A stretch of DNA of 55,092 nt from positions 1 through 55,092 of IMG/VR virus record IMGVR_UViG_3300018432_000304, one strand, 5' to 3'. This DNA comes from a virus. Position numbers and translations under genes: made by a program. This document shows, piece after piece, positions 16,319 through 24,081 of the stretch. Numbering within the stretch: position 1 is the first letter of the stretch; each line of letters opens with the position of its first letter. Under the pieces are notes generated by a model. The model was not told where the DNA came from and did not search any database. It saw only the letters and a program-made list of their open reading frames with translations.

Positions 16319-16677
16319 TCGAGGAGCACGGGCAGGCCCTGCTGTACGACCTGCAGCGCCTCGGAGTTGACCTCCGGGACCTGTTCCGGCCGGACAGCGG
16401 GGTCACCCCTCGATACGTGCTCTGGCTCGTCGGGCAACTGCCCCAGGACTCCGCGTTCGCCGCATCGGTGCGAGGTGGGGCCGAGTTCCGGCCCTGGACC
16501 TCGGAGATGTACGTGCTCACCGCTGTAGCGAACCTGCTCAATGCGGCCAACCGGCAGCGCGCGGGGAAGAAGACACGCGAGCCGCTGATCAAGCCGCCGG
16601 CGTCGAAGAAACGCAAGCCGCGGGTGCTGAGTGTCGCTCAGATCGCCGCACGCCAGCGGGCCGCCCGCAACAACTGA
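15890..16677 (+). CDS. Tail assembly chaperone, -1 frameshift fusion
   Basis: The downstream frame ending at 16677 lacks a credible own start and encodes the T-like part (LDELIEEHGQALLYDLQRLGVDLRDLFRPDSG...LTAVANLLNAANRQRAG). A -1 slip on G GGG GAA joins the frames as ...AQPG|GSAQLDELIE. The total is about 262 residues. The fusion is made in minor amounts in this phage class and links chaperone to tape measure. The frame offset and heptamer are seen directly; the slip rate is unknown. Confidence 0.8.
16291..16297 (+). promoter_or_regulatory. Programmed -1 slippery heptamer
   Basis: G GGG GAA in the zero frame; slipping back one base gives GGG GGA A. It lies 21 bases before the short-form stop, exactly where the second chaperone frame becomes open. 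Comparable G-run slippery sites are known in actinophage chaperone pairs. Confidence 0.75.
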
Positions 16678-16698
16678 TCACGAACCCGGGGGTGCCTT

Positions 16699-19600
16699 GT
16701 GTCGTCTCCGGGTGGTCGGGAAGTCGGCCGTGTCAGCGTAAGGGTCTTGCCGGACACGGCCGGATTCCGCAGGGACCTCAAGCGCGCCGTAGACGCGGCC
16801 GAGGCCGGCCTCAAGGTCGAGATTCCGGTCGAGTTCGACGTCGACACCGCCGGCCTGCGCGCGCAGCTCGAGGGCATCAAGGCCAAGGTCACCATTCCGG
16901 TCGACCTGGACCTGGACACTGCCGGCCTGCGTGCGCAGCTGGCCGCCCTGGACAACTCGCGGGTCAGCATCCCGGTCGACCTGAACCTGCAGGACGTCGG
17001 CCGGCTGGAGTCCACGCTCGCGCGCCTGCGCAGCAAGACCATCCGGCTCAACGTCAAGGCCAACGGCGTCAGCCAGGCGATCGCCCAGCTCACCGCCCTG
17101 GACGCGGTGATCCGCCGCGTCGACGGCCGCCGGATCAACGTGCACGTCGACGTCGACGCCGCCGCGGCTGCTGCACAGATCGCTGCGCTCGAGGCCGCGC
17201 TCGCAGGCCTGAGCGGCTCGATCGGCTCGATCGGCTCGTCCGGTGGCCAGGCGATGCAGGGCATGCAGCGAGGGGCACTACAGGCCGCAGGCGCGCTAGT
17301 CCTCATCCCACCTCTCGCCGCCGCGGTCGCGGTCGCGGGCGCGGGTATCACGGCGGCCTACGGCGCGGCCGCTACCGCGGTAGCGGCGATCCCGGCGGCG
17401 ATCGCGCTCATCGCCGGGCCGGTCGCGGCCGTGGCTACCGGTCTGGACGGGATCAAGCGGGCCGCCGCGACGATCAAGCCGGAGTTCGACGCGATGAAGG
17501 CCGCGGTCTCGGCGACCTTCGAGCAGGGCCTGATTCCGGTCTTCGATCGGTTGGCCGACACTTTCCCGCGGCTGACCAACGGGATGCAGGGCACCGCGGT
17601 CTCGCTGTCCGACATCGGGATGCGGCTGGCCGAGATGCTGGCCTCCGAGCCGGGTCTGGATCGCATCGATCTGCTCTTCGCCAACATCAACAAGACGCTT
17701 GGCGACATGTCGCCTGGCATCGCGGCGGCGGTCGACGGCTTCCTGATCATGGGCAGCCAGTCCGGCGCGTTCGACGTGCTGTCCAGCGCGGTCAACACCT
17801 TCGGGCAGGCGTTCCGCTCCTCGGTGATCGAGACCGTTAGCGACGGCACCCTCGCCGGGGCGATGAACGGGCTCGAGCAGCTGCTCGACAACCTAGCGCT
17901 GGCCTTCGTCGGCGCGGTCGAGAACGGCCTCGAGGTGTTCGCCGCCGCCGCGCCGGGCGTGAACGCCGCGCTCGAGTCGATCGGCGGGTTCCTTGACCGC
18001 TTCGACTGGACCAGCCTCGGCACTTCGGTCGGCGGCGTGTTCCAGGGCCTCGCGGACGGGATCAACTCCATCCCGCAGGGCACCATCGACGCGATCGAGC
18101 AGTCTTTCGCCGATCTGGCGACGACGTTCCAGTCGGCCGAGTTCGGGCAGGCCATCCAGGACATCGCCGTGTCGGTCCCCGAGGCGATCGACCTGCTGAA
18201 CTCGGCAGCGAAGGAGTTCGACACGATCGCCGAGGGCATCAAGCTCACCCTCGAGACCTTCAACGCGGTGGATCAGAGCTTCACCGGTGCGATCGACGGC
18301 ATCACCGGGAACATCGACCGTCTCCGCGAGGCGATGGCCAAGGAGAACAACCTCGACCCGAAGGACCCGTTCGGGCTGGCCACGGCCGATGACGCGATTG
18401 AGAACATCGTCCGTGGCTGGTTCGGGCTGCCCCCGGTGGTGTCCGACGCCGGCAACCAGACGACGGGCGCCGCCGAGGACTCGTTCGGCAAGGTTCCTCC
18501 GGCGGTCGATAGCGCGCTAGCCGGTGTCCCGCACGCTGTTGCGGGCCAGATGGACCAGGTCCCCGTCGGCGTCGAGCGGCCTCTGAACGAAGTCCCGCCG
18601 ATGGTCGACTCCGCGCTCGGGCCGGTGCCCGCGCACGTGGCGGCCGCGCTGGCGAACATGTCGCCCGAGGTCGCCGCCGCGCTGGTCACGGTCACTGACG
18701 CGTTCCAGACCGGGCTCACCGAGATGCCCGCGATCGTCGACGCGGCGTTCGCCGACCTGAACGCGCCGATCGCGGCGGGGATGACCTCGCTGGCCACTGG
18801 CATCACCACGGGCATGGTCGAGCTGCGCACGGCGCTGCAGACCGGGTTCGCCACGATGGGCGTCGAGGCCGCCACCGGCATGATGCAGGTCGAGATGGCG
18901 ATCAACTCGTCGACTCTGGAGTGGAACACCCGCATCCAGGCAGCGATGACGCTGATGCAGACCACGATGTCGGACGGCTTCGTACAGATCGGCGCCTCGG
19001 CATCGATCGGCCTGATGGCCGTCGAGATGGCGATCAACACCGCCACCTTGGAGTGGAACACCCGCATCCAGGCAGCGATGACGCTGATGCAGACCACGAT
19101 GTCGGACGGCTTCGTACAGATCGGGGCGGGCGCCTCCATCGGGTTGATGGCCGTCGAGATGGCGATCAACACCGCCACGATCGCGTGGAACACCCGCATC
19201 GCCGCCGCGATGATCCTGCTCCAGACCACGATGGCCACCGGCTGGACGGACCTGGGCGCGGGCGCCTCCATCGGCCTGATGGCCGTCGAGATGGCGATCA
19301 ACACCGCCGTGCTCGCGTGGAACACCCGCGTTCAGGTCGGCATGACAACGCTGCAGACCACCATGACCACCGGCTGGACGACGATCGCCGCGTCCACGTC
19401 GATCTCGATGATGGAAGTCGAGATGGCGATCAACACCGCCGTGCTGGCCTGGAACACCCGGCTGGCCGCGGGCCTGGTGGTGCTGCAGACGACCATGTCC
19501 ACCGGCTGGACGACGATCGCCGCGTCCACGTCGATCTCGATGATGGAAGTCGAGATGGCGATCAACACCGCCGTGCTGGCCTGGAACACCCGGATGCAGG

Positions 19601-20397
19601 TCGGCATGACGACGCTGCAGACCACGGTGACCACCGGGATGACCAACATCTCGACCGCGGTGACCGAGGGGATGGTCACCGTCCAGGACGCCTTCACGGT
19701 CAACTGGACTGCGATCGAGACGGCGGCGGCCACCGCCATGACCAACATCGAGACCTCCGTGTCCACCGGGATGACCAACATCTCGACGGCCGCGACTACT
19801 GGGATGACCGAGGTCAAGACCGCCGTATCCACCGGCATGACCGACGCGGTCACCGAGGTCGAGCGGGGCGTCACGGCGATGGTGGCGGCGCTCGAGGGCG
19901 CGGTGGGCCAGTTCCGGACGGCCGGCTCGAACATGGGCGCCGCGCTGGCCGAGGGCATCCGTTCGCAGATCGGGGCGGTACGGGCCGCGGCCGACGAGAT
20001 CGCCGCCGAGGCGGCGCGTGCGGTCGAGGCCCGCGCCCAGATCAACTCGCCGTCGCGGGTGTTCATCGGCTTCGGCGAGATGATGGGCGCCGGTCTCGCC
20101 GCAGGTTTGAACAGGGGTGAATCCGAGGTCGAGCGGGCCGCCCGGTCGATGACCGACACCGTCATCAGAGCGGCATCCGCCATGGAAAGTGTGTTCGCCG
20201 CCGACACCTGGGCCACCGACTTCAACGCCCGGGTGAACACCAGCATGGCCGACCTCGACAAGTCGAGCGCTACCCCGGTGGGCGCGGCCGCGGGTGTGCA
20301 GATCACGCAGAACTTCAATGTGCCCAGCGCGGAGCGAGCCTCCGACGTGGCGGCCGCACGGATGCGCCGGATCGGCGCGATGGGAATCCTCGGATGA
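16699..20397 (+). CDS. Tape measure protein with 44-residue repeats
   Basis: 1232 residues, the longest tail gene but one. N-terminal half has repeats such as DTAGLRAQL (about 48 and 75) and strongly hydrophobic helices about residues 190-255. The middle (about 730-995) has six 44-residue repeats around VEMAINTAxLxWNTR. The C-terminal region has QINSPSRVFIGFGEMMGAGLAAGL, the classic tape measure end. It sets tail length and helps DNA entry. GTG 16699 is the start. Length predicts a tail in the long siphovirus range. Confidence 0.92.
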   Translation: MSSPGGREVGRVSVRVLPDTAGFRRDLKRAVDAAEAGLKVEIPVEFDVDTAGLRAQLEGIKAKVTIPVDLDLDTAGLRAQLAALDNSRVSIPVDLNLQDVGRLESTLARLRSKTIRLNVKANGVSQAIAQLTALDAVIRRVDGRRINVHVDVDAAAAAAQIAALEAALAGLSGSIGSIGSSGGQAMQGMQRGALQAAGALVLIPPLAAAVAVAGAGITAAYGAAATAVAAIPAAIALIAGPVAAVATGLDGIKRAAATIKPEFDAMKAAVSATFEQGLIPVFDRLADTFPRLTNGMQGTAVSLSDIGMRLAEMLASEPGLDRIDLLFANINKTLGDMSPGIAAAVDGFLIMGSQSGAFDVLSSAVNTFGQAFRSSVIETVSDGTLAGAMNGLEQLLDNLALAFVGAVENGLEVFAAAAPGVNAALESIGGFLDRFDWTSLGTSVGGVFQGLADGINSIPQGTIDAIEQSFADLATTFQSAEFGQAIQDIAVSVPEAIDLLNSAAKEFDTIAEGIKLTLETFNAVDQSFTGAIDGITGNIDRLREAMAKENNLDPKDPFGLATADDAIENIVRGWFGLPPVVSDAGNQTTGAAEDSFGKVPPAVDSALAGVPHAVAGQMDQVPVGVERPLNEVPPMVDSALGPVPAHVAAALANMSPEVAAALVTVTDAFQTGLTEMPAIVDAAFADLNAPIAAGMTSLATGITTGMVELRTALQTGFATMGVEAATGMMQVEMAINSSTLEWNTRIQAAMTLMQTTMSDGFVQIGASASIGLMAVEMAINTATLEWNTRIQAAMTLMQTTMSDGFVQIGAGASIGLMAVEMAINTATIAWNTRIAAAMILLQTTMATGWTDLGAGASIGLMAVEMAINTAVLAWNTRVQVGMTTLQTTMTTGWTTIAASTSISMMEVEMAINTAVLAWNTRLAAGLVVLQTTMSTGWTTIAASTSISMMEVEMAINTAVLAWNTRMQVGMTTLQTTVTTGMTNISTAVTEGMVTVQDAFTVNWTAIETAAATAMTNIETSVSTGMTNISTAATTGMTEVKTAVSTGMTDAVTEVERGVTAMVAALEGAVGQFRTAGSNMGAALAEGIRSQIGAVRAAADEIAAEAARAVEARAQINSPSRVFIGFGEMMGAGLAAGLNRGESEVERAARSMTDTVIRAASAMESVFAADTWATDFNARVNTSMADLDKSSATPVGAAAGVQITQNFNVPSAERASDVAAARMRRIGAMGILG
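18889..19680 (+). repeat. Six tandem 132-bp repeats in the tape measure gene
   Basis: GTCGAGATGGCGATCAAC recurs at 18889, 19021, 19153, 19285, 19417 and 19549, each exactly 132 bases apart and in frame. The last copies are almost identical over about 90 bases, implying recent duplication; earlier copies have diverged. Each unit would add a fixed length to the tail. Confidence 0.9.
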
Positions 20398-21281
20398 GCT
20401 TGTACCCGCCGTTCTACCCACCCGCCTACCCGATGGCCAACCCGCCACCGCTGGTGGCCGAGCGGCTCCTGGTCAACGGCGTCGACCTGGGGTCCTACAC
20501 CTACATGACCACCGACGTGTCCAGCCTGCTGAGCGTGGCCGCCCGGCGCGGCGAGGACGTGGTCGTGGCCGGGCGGCACGGCCAGATCCGTCGGGGCGGG
20601 CGGTGCTTCGACGCCGGCGAGATCGTGCTGCCGATGTGGGTGGTCGGCGCCAACCCGGACGGCTCGATCCCCTCCGGCGGGATGGAGCAGGGGTTCTTCC
20701 GCCGCAAGGACCAGCTGCTGCAGCTGTTCTACGCCGACGAGGTGGTGCTCGCGTTCCGGCGCCCGGACGGGCTGGAGCTCTCCACGCGGGCCACGGTCGC
20801 CGAGGTCATGGACTTCACTCGCCGCCACGCCGAGCCGCTGGCGGCGGTCTCGGTGGCCCTGACGCTGCCGGATGCGTTCTGGACCGACACCCAGGACGTC
20901 TCGCAGTCCATCACCGGTGTCACCGGGACGAGCGCCGAGCTGACCGCGTTCGCCGGCAGCACGGCGCCGATCGCGGACGCCCGGATCACCTTCCACGGCC
21001 CGGTGTCCAACCCGCAGCTGACCATCGGCGACCGCTGGGTGCGGTTCAACGGCCTTGTCGCGGCCGGGCGGCAGCTGGTGCTCGAGTGCGGGCACTGGCG
21101 CGCCACCTCGGGCGCCGGGCCGGCCTGGGACCCGTCGGAGATCCAGGTCTACCGGGAGCCGGGCCCGGCCTGGCTGGAGATCCCGGCCTCGTACACCCCG
21201 CTGACCGCCCTGTTCAGCCACTCAGGCGGCGGCAGCGCGACTGTCGAGATCGCCGGCAACCGCAAATTCCTCGCAGCGTGA
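20394..21281 (+). CDS. Distal tail protein (Dit-like)
   Basis: 295 residues. N-terminal Pro/Tyr-rich lead (SLYPPFYPPAYP), then LVAERLLVNGVDLGSYTYMTTDVSSLLSVAARRGEDVVVAGRHG, the belt-domain pattern of siphovirus Dit proteins. The C-terminal galectin-like region carries PDAFWTDTQDV and LTIGDRWVRFNG. It forms the hub between tube and tip. ATG overlaps the tape measure stop. Confidence 0.8.
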   Translation: MSLYPPFYPPAYPMANPPPLVAERLLVNGVDLGSYTYMTTDVSSLLSVAARRGEDVVVAGRHGQIRRGGRCFDAGEIVLPMWVVGANPDGSIPSGGMEQGFFRRKDQLLQLFYADEVVLAFRRPDGLELSTRATVAEVMDFTRRHAEPLAAVSVALTLPDAFWTDTQDVSQSITGVTGTSAELTAFAGSTAPIADARITFHGPVSNPQLTIGDRWVRFNGLVAAGRQLVLECGHWRATSGAGPAWDPSEIQVYREPGPAWLEIPASYTPLTALFSHSGGGSATVEIAGNRKFLAA

Positions 21282-21293
21282 GCAGGAGCTGAA

Positions 21294-21725
21294 GTGTCAA
21301 ATTTCTACGACAGGGCCCGCGAGGGCTTCGTGGCCGGCGAGATCGTCTGGAGGGCCACCGGCGGCTCCGTGATCAAGGCCAGCGCGGTGCGTGGCTACAC
21401 GTTCAACATTGCGCACAAGTTCGTGTCCGAGGCGATCGGCGCCGGCGGCACTCTGGTGGCTACCGAGACGCTCAACTCGCTGACCAACACCAACGGCGTC
21501 CTGGACGCGGCCGACGGGGTGTGGGAGGCGATGCCCGAGGGTCCCGCGGTCCCGCACATCATCATCTACCAGGCCAGTGCGGTGACCGGCGGCGTCGACG
21601 TGCCCGCGTCGCAGCAGCGGCTGATCCTGTTCCTCGACCGGGGCGCCGGCATCCCCATCCTCCCGAACGGCCAGAACGCCAACCTGAACTGGTCGCCGGG
21701 CGCCGACCGGATCGGGAGGTTCTGA
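21294..21725 (+). CDS. Small virion-associated tail protein
   Basis: 143 residues beginning SNFYDRAREGFVAGEIVWRATGGSVIKASAVRGYTF, with HIIIYQASAVTGGVDVPASQQRLILFLDRG later. Beta-rich, no catalytic motif. Similar small proteins lie between Dit and fibres in tail modules. Role inferred from position. Confidence 0.55.
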   Translation: MSNFYDRAREGFVAGEIVWRATGGSVIKASAVRGYTFNIAHKFVSEAIGAGGTLVATETLNSLTNTNGVLDAADGVWEAMPEGPAVPHIIIYQASAVTGGVDVPASQQRLILFLDRGAGIPILPNGQNANLNWSPGADRIGRF

Positions 21726-21726
21726 C

Positions 21727-23034
21727 GTGACCGTCCCGTTTTCCAATCGGTACACCCCGCGGACCTGGCACGACGGCCCCGGCGGTGGCACGCCGCTGAC
21801 CGCGGCCGACGGCATGAACCGGTGGGAGCAGGGCCTCGAGGCCCTCGACGTCGGCCTGGACGCCGCCGAGGACCGCCTCGACGCGCTGCAGGCCGCGGTG
21901 GGGCAGATCTCCGTCGACCGGATCCCGGCCGGGCCCACCTCACAGCGTCCGCAACCGCTGGTCGGACGGATGTTCTTCGACACGACGATCGGTAAGCCGA
22001 TCATCGGCAACGGCACCCAGTGGCTGGAGTTCGGTGCCGGCGAGGTGGTCGAGGGCCCCGGCAGCTCGACCGCGCCGGCGAACTTCACGGCGATCGTGCA
22101 GACCGACAACAGCATCGTCTGCTCGTGGTCGCCGGTCTCCGGGGCCTCGCACTACAAGCTGTACGAGGTGCGTAGCCCGGACGGCGTGGACGGCGCTACC
22201 GAGCTCACCACGACCTCGTCGACGCGCACCCCGTCGAGTACGGGCTACTACGAGTACTGGGTGACCGCGTTCGTCGACGGCACCGAGTCCGCACAGTCCG
22301 AGCACGGCATTCTGTCGCTGCCCTACGGATCCGACCCGGAGCACCCGGGCGACCCGGGCAGCGGCACCGGTGGCACGCCGGCCGAGGTGCTCGCGCTCGG
22401 CGCCGGCGGCGGTGACTGGAACCTCGGGGTCGGTCGGCCGTCTGGGCACGTCGACATCTCGCCGTCCGACCTGGAGAACGGATGGAGCGAGGCGCCGTAC
22501 TTCTACACCACCGAGGACGGCGCGTGGGTCCACTTCCAGGTCCCGATGAACGGGAAGACCACGTCAAGTGGGACCAAGTACCCAAGGTCTGAGCTGCGCG
22601 AGTACATCAACGGCAGCAAGGCGTCGTGGAACGCCGCGTCTGGCACGCACGTCATGAGCTACCGGGCGAAGGTCATCCACATGGAGGACGAGAAGCCGGA
22701 GTGCGTCATCGGGCAGATGCACGACGGCGGCGATGACACCCTCCAGATCCGGTGTGAGGGCACCGAGTGGGTGTGCAACATCAATGGCGAGACACATTCG
22801 ACCAGCCTGGGCAACTTCTCGTGGGGGACCGAGGTCGCCGTCGAGATCCGGATCGTCAACGGGACGCTCACGTTGAAGATCAACGGATCGACGAAGATCA
22901 CAACCAAGCCAGGGTGGGGTGGATCACAGTACTGGAAGATCGGAATGTACGCCCAGCAAAACGCAGCGAACGGGAACCCGTCCAGCGGGTACGCCTCCTG
23001 CGAGGTCCGTGACCTCGTCGTGTCACACAGCTGA
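21727..23034 (+). CDS. Tail protein with FnIII and PL7 alginate-lyase-like domain
   Basis: 435 residues. Residues 1-105 form a virion anchor (helix VGLDAAEDRLDALQAAVGQ). Residues 115-200 are fibronectin-III-like (VCSWSPVSGASHYKLYEV). Residues 225-435 resemble polysaccharide lyase family 7: RSELRE at 287-292, Q-M-H at 330-332 and YWKIGMYAQ at 402-410 match its three conserved strands. It likely cleaves a uronic-acid-containing surface polysaccharide. Codon use is visibly more AT-rich towards the 3' end, suggesting recent gain. Confidence 0.72.
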   Translation: MTVPFSNRYTPRTWHDGPGGGTPLTAADGMNRWEQGLEALDVGLDAAEDRLDALQAAVGQISVDRIPAGPTSQRPQPLVGRMFFDTTIGKPIIGNGTQWLEFGAGEVVEGPGSSTAPANFTAIVQTDNSIVCSWSPVSGASHYKLYEVRSPDGVDGATELTTTSSTRTPSSTGYYEYWVTAFVDGTESAQSEHGILSLPYGSDPEHPGDPGSGTGGTPAEVLALGAGGGDWNLGVGRPSGHVDISPSDLENGWSEAPYFYTTEDGAWVHFQVPMNGKTTSSGTKYPRSELREYINGSKASWNAASGTHVMSYRAKVIHMEDEKPECVIGQMHDGGDDTLQIRCEGTEWVCNINGETHSTSLGNFSWGTEVAVEIRIVNGTLTLKINGSTKITTKPGWGGSQYWKIGMYAQQNAANGNPSSGYASCEVRDLVVSHS

Positions 23035-23051
23035 TAGAATCTTGAAAAAGG

Positions 23052-23084
23052 TGACCCCGGGGCGTTGGAGCGCCACCGGGGTCA
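23052..23084 (+). terminator. Hairpin before the HNH cargo gene
   Basis: TGACCCCGG (23052-23060) pairs with CCGGGGTCA (23076-23084), with inner GGCG/CGCC. It sits between the PL7 tail gene and the HNH gene and separates their transcription or travels with the HNH cargo. Confidence 0.55.
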
Positions 23085-23109
23085 TGTCAGTCCTGGTTGG
23101 AGGACCAAC

Positions 23110-24060
23110 GTGGCGGAGTCTACGCCTGCCCCTGTCGAGGGCAAGACGTGCACAGGCCCTTGTGCCGAGTTCAAGCTATTCGGCGAGTTCTACGCCACTC
23201 GCGGCGGTCGCAGCTTTAGCAGCAGATGCAAGGTGTGCACGCGGGCAGACAACAACAAGGCCTACCGGCAGCGGTCGGACCGTACGGGTAGACCATGTGC
23301 ACCAGAGCCGATCCCCGTCGTGGACGGCCGAAAGCTCTGCGGTGACTGCGGCGAGAACAAGCTCCTGACCGACTTCACCCCCCGCGGTAAGGGGAAGTAC
23401 CGGCGAGAGTGCAGGGTGTGCAAGTTGAAGGCCGAGCAAGCTCGGCGGGAGAGCCCGGAGCACCGGGGTGCGTGGCTTGCGCGAAGGAAGGCGCACTACC
23501 AAGGCAACCGCGAGGCGATCCGCGAGGCGTCTAACGCTTGGCGCCGTGAGCGAGACGCCGCCGACCCGGCAGCCGCGAAGGCGCGGCGGCGGGTGCACTA
23601 CCTCGCCAACCGCGAGAAGTGTTACGCGGACGCCGCGAAGTGGAGGGCCGCGAACGTCGAGCGGCACCGAGCCAACGCGCGCAGCTGGGCTGCGCGTCAC
23701 CGCGCGGAGAACCTCGATCACGTCCGTGAGGTAGGCCGCCGCGCGATGGGCCGCCGGAGGGCTCGCCTGCGCGGCCTCCCGTCCGAGCCGTACACCCTCG
23801 TGGAACTGCTGGAACGCGACGGGACGGACTGCGTCCTGTGTGGCAACCCGCTGAACCTGACCGCGTCGTACCCAGATCCGAACGCACCGACCGTGGAGCA
23901 CCTTGAGTGCCTGTCGTGGCCGGGCGCGACAGCGGGCGACACCCCTTCGAATTGCGGCGTCTCCCACTGGGGCTGCAACAACGCCCGTCGCGACAAGCCC
24001 CACCCGGCCGCCGCCCGCAAGCGCGCCGAACTCCTAGCCGCGGAGGCTGCCGCCTCCTGA
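23110..24060 (+). CDS. HNH homing-type endonuclease with zinc ribbons
   Basis: 316 residues. Two N-terminal Cys ribbons (CTGPCAEFKLFGEFYATRGG...CKVC and CGDCGENKLLTDFTPRGKGKYRRECRVC), a long basic helical spacer, then an HNH-like core (CVLCGNPLN, VEHLECLSW, HWGCNNARRDKPH). GTG 23110 has GGAGG at 23099-23103. It interrupts the tail fibre genes and has no virion role I can see, so it is probably a selfish insert. Confidence 0.75.
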   Translation: MAESTPAPVEGKTCTGPCAEFKLFGEFYATRGGRSFSSRCKVCTRADNNKAYRQRSDRTGRPCAPEPIPVVDGRKLCGDCGENKLLTDFTPRGKGKYRRECRVCKLKAEQARRESPEHRGAWLARRKAHYQGNREAIREASNAWRRERDAADPAAAKARRRVHYLANREKCYADAAKWRAANVERHRANARSWAARHRAENLDHVREVGRRAMGRRRARLRGLPSEPYTLVELLERDGTDCVLCGNPLNLTASYPDPNAPTVEHLECLSWPGATAGDTPSNCGVSHWGCNNARRDKPHPAAARKRAELLAAEAAAS

Positions 24061-24081
24061 CCTAACTACAGAGGGAGTCGC

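Noticed and set aside
18889-19680. CRISPR array
   Set aside because: The repeats are 132 bases long, contiguous, in frame and coding within the tape measure gene; there are no spacers.
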